A stretch of DNA of 64,000 nucleotides from Limnohabitans sp. Jir72 (GTDB lineage: Bacteria; Pseudomonadota; Gammaproteobacteria; Burkholderiales; Burkholderiaceae_C). Positions 44,155-53,003 of the stretch are shown one piece after another. Location: positions 1 to 64,000 of the forward strand of contig NZ_NESC01000007.1 in the NCBI RefSeq assembly GCF_003063575.1. The letters are read 5' to 3'. The notes under the pieces are model-generated. The model was not told where the DNA came from. It did no database searches and saw only the letters and a program-made list of their open reading frames with translations. The translations under genes and the position numbers were made by a program. Each line of letters begins with the position of its first letter. Within the stretch, counting starts at the first letter, position 1.

Positions 44155-45348
44155 TCAAAGCTGCACGGGCTTGGCCAGCGGCACCGATTCAAAGGCCACG
44201 CGGCTGGGCACATCGCAAGCCACCCACATGGCCGGAGGCTGGGTTTGCATGACGATGCCCGCCACGCTTTCGACGCGGCTTTCGGGTGGCACGCTGGGGT
44301 CGGGGCTGCGGCAGATGGACAAAAAGCCGTCGGACTCGTCGCGCAGGAAGCACTCCAGATCAGCCCGACCGATGGGGGTTTTCAAAGCGTGTTGGCCTGC
44401 AGTGCTCAGGCGGTTGTGGCTCGACAAACCCGGGCCCATGGGGGCTTGCTCAGCCAGCAGCGATTCGCACACAAAATGGTTGGTGTGCACCACCACGCCA
44501 TCGGTGGGCGTGACCTCGGCCCAGCCAGCAGGCGAGACCTCAAAGCAGGCGACCTGACCCTCGGCGTCGGCGCAGGGCACGTTGGAGGCCGCGCCAAAGC
44601 CCAGCCCCAAATCGGTTTGCAGGGCCTGCAAACGCTCGCGGGCGTGCGCCACTGAGCGGCAGTCCAGCAAATGCCGCAGCAGCACATGCACCGGCACGCC
44701 CAGGCGCGTGCCGTCGCGGTTGGAGCGCAAGATGTTCAGGCCCAGCGCAAAGCCCGATTGGTTGATGCCGATCTTGGCCAGCATGCCGGCCTCGGTCAGG
44801 GTGGTGATGCTTTGGCCGCTGGGGCCTTGGGAGTGCAGCACCACCAGCGCTTGGCGCTGGCGGCCCATCCAGTCCCAGTTTTGCGCCAGCCAGGCTTGGC
44901 CTGTCTGGCTGGCAGCCGCCGTCACGCCCATGGCGGTGCACTCGCCATCCTTCAAAGCGTCGTCCCAGGGCGCATCGGCCAACCAGTCGGGCAGGCCTGC
45001 TGCACGGTTGGCGGCCAGGGCGGCATGGGCCAATTGAGGCGTGTCCGTGAAAAACGTGGACGGCAAGATTTCGGTGCGGCAGTTCAGCGCCATCAAGCTG
45101 CCCAGGCTCTGGCCACTGCCTTGGGCCATGCCGCGCAGCTCGGCCATCAGATCCGCATCGACCTGTGCAATCACCTGCTCAAAGCGCATGGCGCGCTCGC
45201 AAGCGCTGGCCCAGTCGATGCCACAGGCGGCAAACAATCGGGCATAGGTGATGACGCTGTGCTGGATGCGGTCCTTGGCCTGCTGGCCATAAATTTGGCC
45301 GCGTTCGTGGGCCGAAGCCGAGCTCAGCGTGTCGATGCAAGGGAACAT
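44155..45348 (-). CDS. C45-family autoproteolytic acyltransferase/hydrolase
   Basis: The 397-residue protein is like acyl-CoA:6-aminopenicillanic acid acyltransferases (peptidase C45): the nucleophile Cys137 sits in DGECTAMGVTAAA, matching the family's DGCTT cleavage point, and is followed by LAQNWDWMGRQRQALVVLHSQG and FALGLNILRSNRDGTRLGVPVH. It lacks a signal peptide. The open frame continues upstream through REP elements, but the ATG at 45348 has a GGAGA site. The substrate is unknown. Confidence 0.85.
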   Translation of the reverse strand: MFPCIDTLSSASAHERGQIYGQQAKDRIQHSVITYARLFAACGIDWASACERAMRFEQVIAQVDADLMAELRGMAQGSGQSLGSLMALNCRTEILPSTFFTDTPQLAHAALAANRAAGLPDWLADAPWDDALKDGECTAMGVTAAASQTGQAWLAQNWDWMGRQRQALVVLHSQGPSGQSITTLTEAGMLAKIGINQSGFALGLNILRSNRDGTRLGVPVHVLLRHLLDCRSVAHARERLQALQTDLGLGFGAASNVPCADAEGQVACFEVSPAGWAEVTPTDGVVVHTNHFVCESLLAEQAPMGPGLSSHNRLSTAGQHALKTPIGRADLECFLRDESDGFLSICRSPDPSVPPESRVESVAGIVMQTQPPAMWVACDVPSRVAFESVPLAKPVQL

Positions 45349-45680
45349 GGGAAGGTCTCCAGAAATGGCTTGAACTGCGAATGAAGCGTGGCTTGTAGGA
45401 GCCCACCCCGTGGGCGATGGTTTTGAGACAGGTACACGCCCATCGCCCACAGGGTGTGCTCCTACAAAATCAGACCAGCGGCAGGTTTTTGAGGGGGTGT
45501 CCAATTCCATCGCCGACAGGGTGAGCTGCCTTGGCATCGGTTCAAGACCGAGTCTCCTGCCGACGACCGAACACGTCAACCTGGACACACGGACATTCGC
45601 CTTCGCGCTGGCACCTCGGTGACTGTGGGCTGCAGGCCGACGGGTTCATCATCAAATGCTGTTGAACTGGAGAGCCTGCC
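45349..45680. other. Divergent intergenic region with REP elements
   Basis: The 332 bp between the C45 gene (minus) and the MlrC gene (plus) hold one clear REPIN (45395-45465) and a decayed REP at about 45509-45530. No gene was seen. Promoters for both genes must lie here but I could not assign them. Confidence 0.6.
45395..45465. repeat. REPIN: forward and reverse REP pair
   Basis: A forward REP at 45395-45418 (GTAGGA, GCCCAC, CCC, GTGGGC, GAT) faces a reverse REP at 45442-45465 (ATCGCCCACAGGGTGTGC then TCCTAC) across a 23-bp spacer. Confidence 0.9.
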
Positions 45681-47183
45681 ATGCGTTTGCTGATCGCGAT
45701 GATGATGCACGAGACCAACACCTTCTCGCCGGTGCCCACCGACCTGCAGCGCTTTGCGCTGGGCCCGGGTGAAGCGCCCCCGCGAGGCGACGCGGCCATT
45801 GCGGCGTTTCGCGGCACGGGCACGGCCACTGGGGCGTTCATTGATTTGGCCGAGCAAGCGGGCGCAGAGTTCGAGCTGGCCCTGGGTGCGCACGCCGCGC
45901 CCAGCGGGCTGGTGTTTGACGAGGCCTACGAGGCCATGAGCCAGGCGATATTGCAGGCCGTGGCGCGGGGCGGTTTTGACGGCATTTTGCTGGACCTGCA
46001 CGGTGCGATGGTGAGCGAAAGCCACGAAGACGGCGAAGGTGAGTTGCTGCGCCGCATCCGCGCCATCGATCCCAACACCCCCATCGGCGTGGCCTACGAC
46101 ATGCACGCCAACGTGTACGCCGACATGGTCGAGCTGGCGCAAACCGTGGCGGGCTACCAGACCTACCCGCATGTGGACATGTACGGCACCGGGGTGCGGG
46201 CAGGCTCGGCCTTGATCAAGCTGCTCCAGGGGCAGGCCAAGCCCACCACGGCTTGGGGGCGCTTGCCCATGATCCCGCACATCATGCGGCAAAGCTCGCT
46301 GGACGAGCCCAACCGCTCCATCCAGGCGCGTGCCCGGCAAATGGAGGCCGAAGGCGCTTTGTGCGCCAGCGTGTTCACCGGTTTTCCGCATGCCGACATC
46401 GAAAACGCCGGCATGTCGGTGGTGGTGGTGACCGACAACGACCCCGCACTGGCTCAGCGCCTGCGCGACGAGCTGATGCAAATGGCCTGGGACAGCCGTG
46501 CTCAATGGGTGTACGAGCTGGAGCCACTGGCCGCGTCGGTAGCCCGCGCCAAAATGCTGACCGAGTTTCCGGTCATGCTGCTCGACCATTACGACAACGC
46601 GGCCTCAGGCGGCACCATGGACACCACCGCCGTGCTGGCCGAGGTGCTGCGCCAAGGCTTGCGCAACGTGGCGGTGTTTGCGATTTTTGACCCGCAGGCG
46701 GTGCAAGAGGCCATGGCCGCAGGCATCGGGGCGCGGGTGCGATTGCAAGTCGGCGGCAAGATGGCCATGCCGCTCATGCCGCACCGCAGCGAACCTGTTG
46801 AATTGAACGGCGTGGTCAAGCTGATCTCGAACGGCCAATACCGCAACAAAGGCCCCATGAGCCAAGGTGCCCGGCAGAACATGGGCCAGGCGGTGGTGAT
46901 CGACACGGGCGATGTGGAGGTGGCGCTGATCTCGCGGCATGTGGAGCCCTTTGACGTGAACGCCCTGCTGTGCTTGGGCATCGACCCGACACAAAAGAGT
47001 TTTGTGGTGCTCAAAAGCCGGGTGCACTGGCGTGCTGGCCTGGGGCATCTTGCCGGTGCCACGGTGGAATGCGCCGGGGCCGGGGCCTGCACATCGGACT
47101 ACAGCGAGCTGCAGTTCAAAAAACTGCGTCGGCCGATTTACCCGCTGGATGCAGGGGTGGCTTGGTCAAGGGCTGGCCACTGA
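45681..47183 (+). CDS. M81-family metallopeptidase (MlrC-like)
   Basis: The 500-residue protein fits the M81/MlrC family (DUF1485): MRLLIAMMMHETNTFSP at the N-terminus with His/Glu metal candidates and FDGILLDLHGAMVSESHEDGEGELL, then GVAYDMHANVYADM and a long C-terminal domain ending KLRRPIYPLDAGVAW. MlrC degrades linear microcystin in sphingomonads, but most homologues act in other catabolic settings, so the substrate is not assigned. The gene has three REPs after it. Confidence 0.9.
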   Translation: MRLLIAMMMHETNTFSPVPTDLQRFALGPGEAPPRGDAAIAAFRGTGTATGAFIDLAEQAGAEFELALGAHAAPSGLVFDEAYEAMSQAILQAVARGGFDGILLDLHGAMVSESHEDGEGELLRRIRAIDPNTPIGVAYDMHANVYADMVELAQTVAGYQTYPHVDMYGTGVRAGSALIKLLQGQAKPTTAWGRLPMIPHIMRQSSLDEPNRSIQARARQMEAEGALCASVFTGFPHADIENAGMSVVVVTDNDPALAQRLRDELMQMAWDSRAQWVYELEPLAASVARAKMLTEFPVMLLDHYDNAASGGTMDTTAVLAEVLRQGLRNVAVFAIFDPQAVQEAMAAGIGARVRLQVGGKMAMPLMPHRSEPVELNGVVKLISNGQYRNKGPMSQGARQNMGQAVVIDTGDVEVALISRHVEPFDVNALLCLGIDPTQKSFVVLKSRVHWRAGLGHLAGATVECAGAGACTSDYSELQFKKLRRPIYPLDAGVAWSRAGH

Positions 47184-47223
47184 AAATCCGACAGCAGGCG
47201 ATTCGGTGGGTGGGCCTGCGGCC

Positions 47224-47345
47224 ATCGCCCACGGGGTGGGCTCCTACAAATGAAGGTAGAGGTCCACCGGGCATCGCCCACGGGGTGGGCTCCTACAAAT
47301 GAAGGTGGTGGGCCTGCGGGCATCGCCCACAGGGTGGGCTCCTAC
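47224..47345 (-). repeat. Three direct REP elements between convergent genes
   Basis: Reverse-oriented REPs at 47224-47247, 47273-47296 and 47322-47345 (each ATCGCCCAC, then GGGG or AGGG, TGGGC, TCCTAC), spaced by exactly 49 bp from start to start. They sit between the 3' ends of the convergent MlrC and monooxygenase genes and may act as transcription terminators. Confidence 0.92.
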
Positions 47346-47373
47346 AAATACCGGTAGACACAAGGACTTGCGC

Positions 47374-49041
47374 TCAAGCCATGGCGTTGCGGCCGCACAG
47401 GGTGGCCACCAAGGCCTGGGCCGAGCTGTCGTCCAGCCCATGCCCACGCCACACCGTGTGGGCGTCGGCGCGCACCATGAGCAAGGGGTGTTGGTATTCG
47501 GGTGGCAGGTCTTGCACGCCCGACACATCGAGCACCCGCAGCGGCATGCCTTGGCGTTCGGCCGCGGCTTGCAGGGCCTGCAGCGCATCGTCAAACCCTG
47601 GCTTCAGGCACAGCAAGGTGTAGGCAGGCCCCAGCGCGTCGTAGACCGATTGACCTTCACCCAGCCAGAAATGCGGCGCACGGCAGCCGGGCACGGTGGA
47701 TGCGGTGAAGCTGCCCATGCTGTACTCGGGCGCTTGGTCGCCGTCGTACACCATGACGGGTGACTGGTCGTAGTAGTAACCAAAGTTCAGGCCCGCGCAG
47801 CAGTATTGCTGCACGTTCAGGTCGTACAAGTTTTGGCCAAAGGCCTCACGGGCGGCTTGGCCCTCGGGGCTGTCTTCTTCTAAGTTCAGCGGAATCTCAC
47901 GTCGGCGCTGGCTCATGGCGTGTGCGTGGTTCATGGCAAAGCGTGAGACCTGCTCGGTGATCGGGTGGCGTTCTTTTTCGTAGGCCGACAAGGCTTCGGG
48001 TGCTGCCCAGCCCTCGATTTGCGCCGACAGGTGCCAAGCCAGGTTGGCCGCATCGGCCAGGCCCGCGTTCATGCCGTAACCGGCATAAGGCACCCAGAGG
48101 TGCGCGGCATCACCGGCCAAAAAGACGCGGCCTTCGCGCAACTTGTCGCTGACCAAGCGCCGGCCAATCCAGTCTTCGCGGCTCATCTGTTCGTATTCAA
48201 AATCCTCGCCCACGCCGAGGATGGTGCGGATGGCCCAATCGCGGTCCACCGCGTCAAAGTCGGTTTCGTGGTCGCGCAGGTAGTTGTGGATGAGCCAGAC
48301 TTCTTGACCGTCGATGGCGTAGATGTTGCCGCTGCGCCGGGGGTTGACGGTGAACATGGCCCATGCGGCTGGGGCCTGCAGGCGCGCCAGCAGGCCAGGC
48401 GCGCGGATGCAGGTGCTTTGCACGCGTTGCACCACCTCGTCGCCCACCAGTTTGGCGCCAATGGCTTTGCGCACCGCCGAGCGGCCACCGTCGCAACCCA
48501 CAAGATAGGCCGCTTGCAGTTGCAGCGGCGGCGCATCGGGCGTGTCCAGGTTTTGAATGCGCACCGTCACTTGGCCGTCGGTTTGTTCAAAGTCCAGCAC
48601 CTGGTGCCGGTACAGCGTGGTGATCAAGGCTTGCCGGGCCACATGCGCGGCCAAGATGGGCTCGATGTAGCGCTGGTTGATGCGGTGCGGTGGCTCGGGC
48701 GTGGGCCAATCGCCGTCGGGGCCGCTGTGGTCCGTCAGGCGGGTGCTGCGCCCGGGTATGTGGATGCGGGCAATTTCTTGCCCCACGGCGCTGGTGCGGT
48801 ACGACACGTCGTGCGGGTAATCGTCGGGCAGGCCAGCAGCACGCAGGTCTTGGGACACGCCCAAGGCACGAAACAGCTCCATGCTGCGGGCCGAGATGTG
48901 GTTGCATTTGACGTCGGGCAGCGCATCGGCCGGCCGCATCTCGACCAAGGTGCAGGCGATGCCGCGACGCGCCAGGCACAGGGCCAAGGTCATGCCCACG
49001 GGGCCTGCGCCCACCACCAACACTGGGGCGTTCACACTCAT
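47374..49041 (-). CDS. FAD-dependent aromatic monooxygenase (MhpA-like)
   Basis: The 555-residue flavoprotein hydroxylase has the N-terminal FAD fingerprint VLVVGAGPVGMTLALCLARRG, the central AYLVGCDGGRSAVRKAIG (DG motif), and the FAD-binding REGRVFLAGDAAHLWVPYAGYGMNAGLADAANLAWHL. It resembles 3-(3-hydroxyphenyl)propionate hydroxylase and similar phenol hydroxylases. It overlaps the next flavoprotein gene by 4 bp at its start and is last in a five-gene operon. Confidence 0.9.
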   Translation of the reverse strand: MSVNAPVLVVGAGPVGMTLALCLARRGIACTLVEMRPADALPDVKCNHISARSMELFRALGVSQDLRAAGLPDDYPHDVSYRTSAVGQEIARIHIPGRSTRLTDHSGPDGDWPTPEPPHRINQRYIEPILAAHVARQALITTLYRHQVLDFEQTDGQVTVRIQNLDTPDAPPLQLQAAYLVGCDGGRSAVRKAIGAKLVGDEVVQRVQSTCIRAPGLLARLQAPAAWAMFTVNPRRSGNIYAIDGQEVWLIHNYLRDHETDFDAVDRDWAIRTILGVGEDFEYEQMSREDWIGRRLVSDKLREGRVFLAGDAAHLWVPYAGYGMNAGLADAANLAWHLSAQIEGWAAPEALSAYEKERHPITEQVSRFAMNHAHAMSQRRREIPLNLEEDSPEGQAAREAFGQNLYDLNVQQYCCAGLNFGYYYDQSPVMVYDGDQAPEYSMGSFTASTVPGCRAPHFWLGEGQSVYDALGPAYTLLCLKPGFDDALQALQAAAERQGMPLRVLDVSGVQDLPPEYQHPLLMVRADAHTVWRGHGLDDSSAQALVATLCGRNAMA

Positions 49042-50234
49042 AGCGGTACTTTCAAGGGGTCGTATTCAAACAGCCAGTCATAGCGGCGGCGCACTTTTTC
49101 GGGTTCCCATTCGCTGCTGACGTAGTCCACCGCTTTGGCGGGGTCCGACAGCAGGGGGTTGTGAAAGCGCTGGGCGTTGTCGCGCGAACGGTTGACGATG
49201 TCGGCCGTGCGCTGCCAACGCAGTTTTTCAAATCGAGCCAAGGCATGTTCGGTCGGCTCATCCAAGGCCAGGCAGCGCGCCATGACGGCGGCGTCTTCGA
49301 GCGCCATGTTGGCCCCCTGTGCCAAAAACGGCAAGGTGGGGTGCGCGGCGTCGCCGAGCAGGCAGATATTGCCCTGCGCCCAGCCGGTTTGTGGGGCACG
49401 GCCCAGCAAAGCCCATTTGAAGGGTTGCTCGATGGCCGACATCAACTCACACACATCGGCATGCCAGTGGCCAAAGTCTTGCAGCAGCTCGGCGTGCGTG
49501 CCCGGCTCGGTCCAGGACTCGCTGCGCCAGCCTTCGCGCTCGATGATGCCCACCACGTTCATCAAAGCCCCACCGCGCACCGGGTAGGTGATGACGTGCG
49601 CCCCTGGCCCGACCCAATTGGTGCCGACCTGCGCTCGCAGGTGTTCAGACACGCGCTCAACAGGCACCAGACCGCGCCAAGCCAGCAAGCCGGTGAATTG
49701 CGCCTTGTCTTCGCCCAACAACTGTTCACGCAGCACCGAGTGCACCCCATCGGCGGCCAGCAAAGCTGCAGCGCTGTGCTGTGAGCCGTCGTTCAACTCA
49801 AAAGACACCCCCGCGTCGGTGCTGCGGGCTTGGACCACCCGGGCGTTCAGGCGCACGGGCCGGTCTGATCGCGCCTCAAAGGCGTCCAGCAACACCCGGT
49901 GCAAATCGCCCCGGTGCACCATCCAATAAGGGGCACCAAAGCGGGCCAGGCAATCGTCGCCCAAATCGAACAGCTTCCAGCGCTGGCCGGTGTTCCACAT
50001 GCGGATTTCTTTGCCCCGGGCTGGGCTGACACAGGCTTGCAAAGCCTCGCCCAGACCCAGCGCCAGCAAGACGCGCGAACCGTTGGGCGAAATTTGCAAA
50101 CCCGCACCCAACTCGCCCAGTTGCGAGGCTTGCTCGAACACATCGACCTGGAAGCCCTGTTGCAGCAAAGCCAGCGCCGTGGTCAAACCGGCAATGCCCG
50201 CCCCGGCAATGGCGATGCGTTTCGGTGCCGTCAT
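49038..50234 (-). CDS. FAD-dependent salicylate/3-hydroxybenzoate hydroxylase-like enzyme
   Basis: The 398-residue flavoprotein monooxygenase has IAIAGAGIAGLTTALALLQQG, LLAADGVHSVLREQL and GNICLLGDAAHPTLPFLAQGANMALEDAAVMAR. Size and motifs match salicylate hydroxylase and 3-hydroxybenzoate 6-hydroxylase. Substrate is not set by sequence. ATG 50234 overlaps the Bug-receptor stop (ATGA). Two different aromatic-type hydroxylases in one operon suggest two hydroxylation steps or two substrates. Confidence 0.9.
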   Translation of the reverse strand: MTAPKRIAIAGAGIAGLTTALALLQQGFQVDVFEQASQLGELGAGLQISPNGSRVLLALGLGEALQACVSPARGKEIRMWNTGQRWKLFDLGDDCLARFGAPYWMVHRGDLHRVLLDAFEARSDRPVRLNARVVQARSTDAGVSFELNDGSQHSAAALLAADGVHSVLREQLLGEDKAQFTGLLAWRGLVPVERVSEHLRAQVGTNWVGPGAHVITYPVRGGALMNVVGIIEREGWRSESWTEPGTHAELLQDFGHWHADVCELMSAIEQPFKWALLGRAPQTGWAQGNICLLGDAAHPTLPFLAQGANMALEDAAVMARCLALDEPTEHALARFEKLRWQRTADIVNRSRDNAQRFHNPLLSDPAKAVDYVSSEWEPEKVRRRYDWLFEYDPLKVPL

Positions 50235-51220
50235 TGCGCTTTGATGTTGTTGTCTTTGGCCACCTGGGTCCACAGAGGGATTTCGGTGGCAATGGTTTTG
50301 GCAAAGTCGGCACTGCTGCCGCCCACGGGACGGATGTCCAGCTTGGCCATGCGTTCGGCCACATCCGGCAGGGCCATGATGCGGGCCATCTCTTCTTGCA
50401 AACGCTTGATGATGGGCGCTGGCGTGCCCGCTGGCGCCAGCAAGCCGCTCCAGAAGTTGACCGCAAGATCCACGCCCTGCTCTTTGAGCGTGGGCACTTG
50501 CGGGTAGCTGGCCAGGCGCTGCTCGGATGTGACGGCCAAGGCGCGCAGCTTGCCCGATTTGATCAAGGCGGCGATCGGGCCTGAATCGATCAAGGTCATC
50601 TGAACTTCCTGAGTCAGCACGGCGTTGATGGACGGGGCACTGCCTTGGTAAGGCACATTCAATGCTTTCAAACCGGTTTTGGCCTTCACCAACTCCATCA
50701 CCAACTGGAAGGAAGCCGAGGGGTGCGAGTAATTGGTCTTGTCGGCGTGTGCTTTGGAATAAGCCACCAACTCGGCCAAATTTTTAGCGGGGAAACTGTC
50801 GTTCACCGCCAAGATCATGGGGAAGGAACCTACCAATGAAATCGGGGCCAAATCGGTCAAAGGGTTGTAAGACAGCTTGGCCACCAAGGCGGGATTGAAA
50901 GCGATCGGTCCACTGGCCGCCATCAGCAGGGTGTGACCGTCTGGCGTGGCTCGGGCCACATGCTCGGTGCCCACGGCCGCACCGGCACCGGCGCGGTTCT
51001 CGATCAGCACGGGCTGCCCCAAAGCTGGGGCCAGTTTTTCGGCGACCACACGCGCCAAAATGTCATTGGCACCACCGGGCGCATAGGGCACCACAATGCG
51101 CACCGGCTTGCTGGGCCAAGCCGATTGCGCGCCGCTCCAGGCCGGAGTCAATGCCAGGCCGGTCAAGGCCGCACAGGCCAGCCAATGACGCCGTGTTGCC
51201 AAAAATTTATTCGTCTTCAT
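50231..51220 (-). CDS. Tripartite tricarboxylate (Bug-family) substrate-binding protein
   Basis: The 329-residue receptor has a signal peptide with twin arginines (MKTNKFLATRRHWLACAALTGLALTPAWSGAQS) and the Bug pattern WPSKPVRIVVPYAPGGANDILARVV, then IENRAGAGAAVGTEHVAR and NVPYQGSAPSINAVL. No TctA/B transporter genes are nearby. In this operon it probably binds an aromatic acid, as inference. ATG 51220 has a GGAGGAGAC site; the longer frame has no leader. Confidence 0.93.
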   Translation of the reverse strand: MKTNKFLATRRHWLACAALTGLALTPAWSGAQSAWPSKPVRIVVPYAPGGANDILARVVAEKLAPALGQPVLIENRAGAGAAVGTEHVARATPDGHTLLMAASGPIAFNPALVAKLSYNPLTDLAPISLVGSFPMILAVNDSFPAKNLAELVAYSKAHADKTNYSHPSASFQLVMELVKAKTGLKALNVPYQGSAPSINAVLTQEVQMTLIDSGPIAALIKSGKLRALAVTSEQRLASYPQVPTLKEQGVDLAVNFWSGLLAPAGTPAPIIKRLQEEMARIMALPDVAERMAKLDIRPVGGSSADFAKTIATEIPLWTQVAKDNNIKAQ

Positions 51221-51251
51221 GCTTTGTCTCCTCCATGGGAAAAATGAACCC

Positions 51252-52994
51252 TCAAATCTTGGCCACCGAGGCCACCAGCAAGGCGGCTCGGCCTTCATCC
51301 AGTGCCTGCAGGCAACGGGTGATGGCGCCAGGCAAGTCTTCAGGTCGGGCGACCCGCTCGCCGTGTGCACCAAAGGCCTGGGCCACTTGTTCAAACTGGC
51401 GCTGCTCGCCTTTCAGGCGGGCTTGAAATTCCCCGGTCTGGGCTGCGGGCCCATCCGGGTGCACGCGCAACACCGCTTCCTTGACAGCTTGCCAGCCGCC
51501 GTTGTCCAGCACCACCGTGAGGATGGGCAGACCTTGGGCTTGCGCCACGGCATACACCGACGTGGGCGTGGAGAAATGGAAACCGCCATCGCCTTCGATG
51601 TGCACCACGCGGTCATTGGGCCGGGTCAGCTTGACGCCCAGCGCCATGCCGCCGCTGTAACCCAAGCCACCGCCAGCGCCCCCGAGGAAACTCATGGGGC
51701 GGGAGCGCGGAATTTGCTGCAAGACTGCGGGCGAATTGCGGATGGCTTCGTTGATGACCACGTCGTCGGGGCGCAACTGCAGGCCAATCTGGGCACACAC
51801 CCAAGCCGGGTTCAGGGCGTCTTCAGTGCCCGGGTTTTGTGCAGCGGCGGCCACACGCGCTAAGCGCTGCTGGCGCTGTGCGGGCCAGCGGGCCATGCGC
51901 TCGGCCACGCGTTGGTGAAAGGCCTCGTCGGCCAAGTCCGTGACGGCTTGGTGCAGGTCGCGCAGGGCCTGCGCACAATCGGCGGGCCAGCGCACATCGC
52001 TGGCAAAGCCCCAGGCCGGAAAGTCTTTCTTGATCGGGTCCACGTCGATGTGCACCCAGCGGGTGTCTTCGCGGGGGCGGGTTTGGTGCGGCAGCCAAGG
52101 CACGTCGATGTCGAGCAGCAAGCCCCAATCGGTCTCAGGCAAAAGCGGCGTGGGGTCAAAGCCAAAGAAGCACGGCGATTCGCGCGAGATGCACAACCAG
52201 CTCGGACTGAACTCCACCACACGGATGCCGCACAGCTCGGCCAGCGCCTCCAGGGCCTGCACCGCCTCGGGCTTGCGGCCCAAATAGGAGGTGATGACCA
52301 GCGGGTTGTCGGCGGCCATCAACTCGCGGGCGATCTGCAGCGTCGCCTCCGCAGGCAAGGCCCCCATGCGCACCGCGCCAAAGCGGGCGGCGGAATACGA
52401 CTTGACCTGCTCACGTGGCCATGTCTCGGCCAGGGTTTCGCGGGGCAGCGTCATGTAGACCGGACCGGCAGGCTCGGTGTGCATGACGCTGTGGGCGCGC
52501 CGCACCACCTCTTTGGCCACCACGCCCGATGGCAGGTTGTAGTCCCACTTGACGTAGGGGCGCACCAGCGAGGCGATGTCGAAGGGGTCTTGCACGTAGT
52601 GCACATAGTTGTCGCGGGCACCGGGCACTTCGCCATGCAGAGCGTATGGGGCTTTGCCGGCCATCAGCAGCACCGGCAAACGCGCCCGCATCAGGTTGTG
52701 CATGCCCATGGCCGCGTTGGCGGTGCCCGCATCCACATGCACCATGACGCCCTGCCCTTGACCGGTCACCGCCGCATAACCCCCGGCCATGTGGATGGCC
52801 ACGTTTTCATGCGGGCAGAGCACCACCTCGGGCATGGCCTGGCCCTCGGCTTGCAAACGCGCCATCTCGTCGATCAGGGTCACATGGTCGGTGCCCAAAT
52901 TGGAAAAGAGGTAACGGATGCCCGTCTCTTGCAAGCCCTCCAGAAAATACCGGGCGGTGGTGTGTGGTGTCGCAGGTGTGGTCGAATCGGTCAT
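51252..52994 (-). CDS. Thiamine-pyrophosphate-dependent decarboxylase/lyase
   Basis: The 580-residue enzyme is of the acetolactate synthase/benzoylformate decarboxylase superfamily. The activating Glu is in VVLCPHENVAIHMAGGYAAV, and the TPP motif is HIEGDGGFHFSTPTSVYAVA with a later LDNGGW (GDG-N spacing as expected). Followed by an aldehyde dehydrogenase, it fits a 2-keto acid decarboxylase giving an aldehyde which is then oxidised (the mandelate pathway logic). Substrate is inference. Confidence 0.88.
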   Translation of the reverse strand: MTDSTTPATPHTTARYFLEGLQETGIRYLFSNLGTDHVTLIDEMARLQAEGQAMPEVVLCPHENVAIHMAGGYAAVTGQGQGVMVHVDAGTANAAMGMHNLMRARLPVLLMAGKAPYALHGEVPGARDNYVHYVQDPFDIASLVRPYVKWDYNLPSGVVAKEVVRRAHSVMHTEPAGPVYMTLPRETLAETWPREQVKSYSAARFGAVRMGALPAEATLQIARELMAADNPLVITSYLGRKPEAVQALEALAELCGIRVVEFSPSWLCISRESPCFFGFDPTPLLPETDWGLLLDIDVPWLPHQTRPREDTRWVHIDVDPIKKDFPAWGFASDVRWPADCAQALRDLHQAVTDLADEAFHQRVAERMARWPAQRQQRLARVAAAAQNPGTEDALNPAWVCAQIGLQLRPDDVVINEAIRNSPAVLQQIPRSRPMSFLGGAGGGLGYSGGMALGVKLTRPNDRVVHIEGDGGFHFSTPTSVYAVAQAQGLPILTVVLDNGGWQAVKEAVLRVHPDGPAAQTGEFQARLKGEQRQFEQVAQAFGAHGERVARPEDLPGAITRCLQALDEGRAALLVASVAKI

Positions 52995-53003
52995 CGGTGG
53001 GGG

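Noticed and set aside
43458-44252. Long open frames over the 91-bp array as genes for repetitive proteins
   Set aside because: Three overlapping frames are open at once because the period is not a multiple of 3; there is no ribosome site or homology, and the sequence is explained as REP-derived repeats.
44155-45588. Start of the C45 gene at 45588
   Set aside because: The extension translates the REP elements and has no ribosome site; the ATG at 45348 is well supported.
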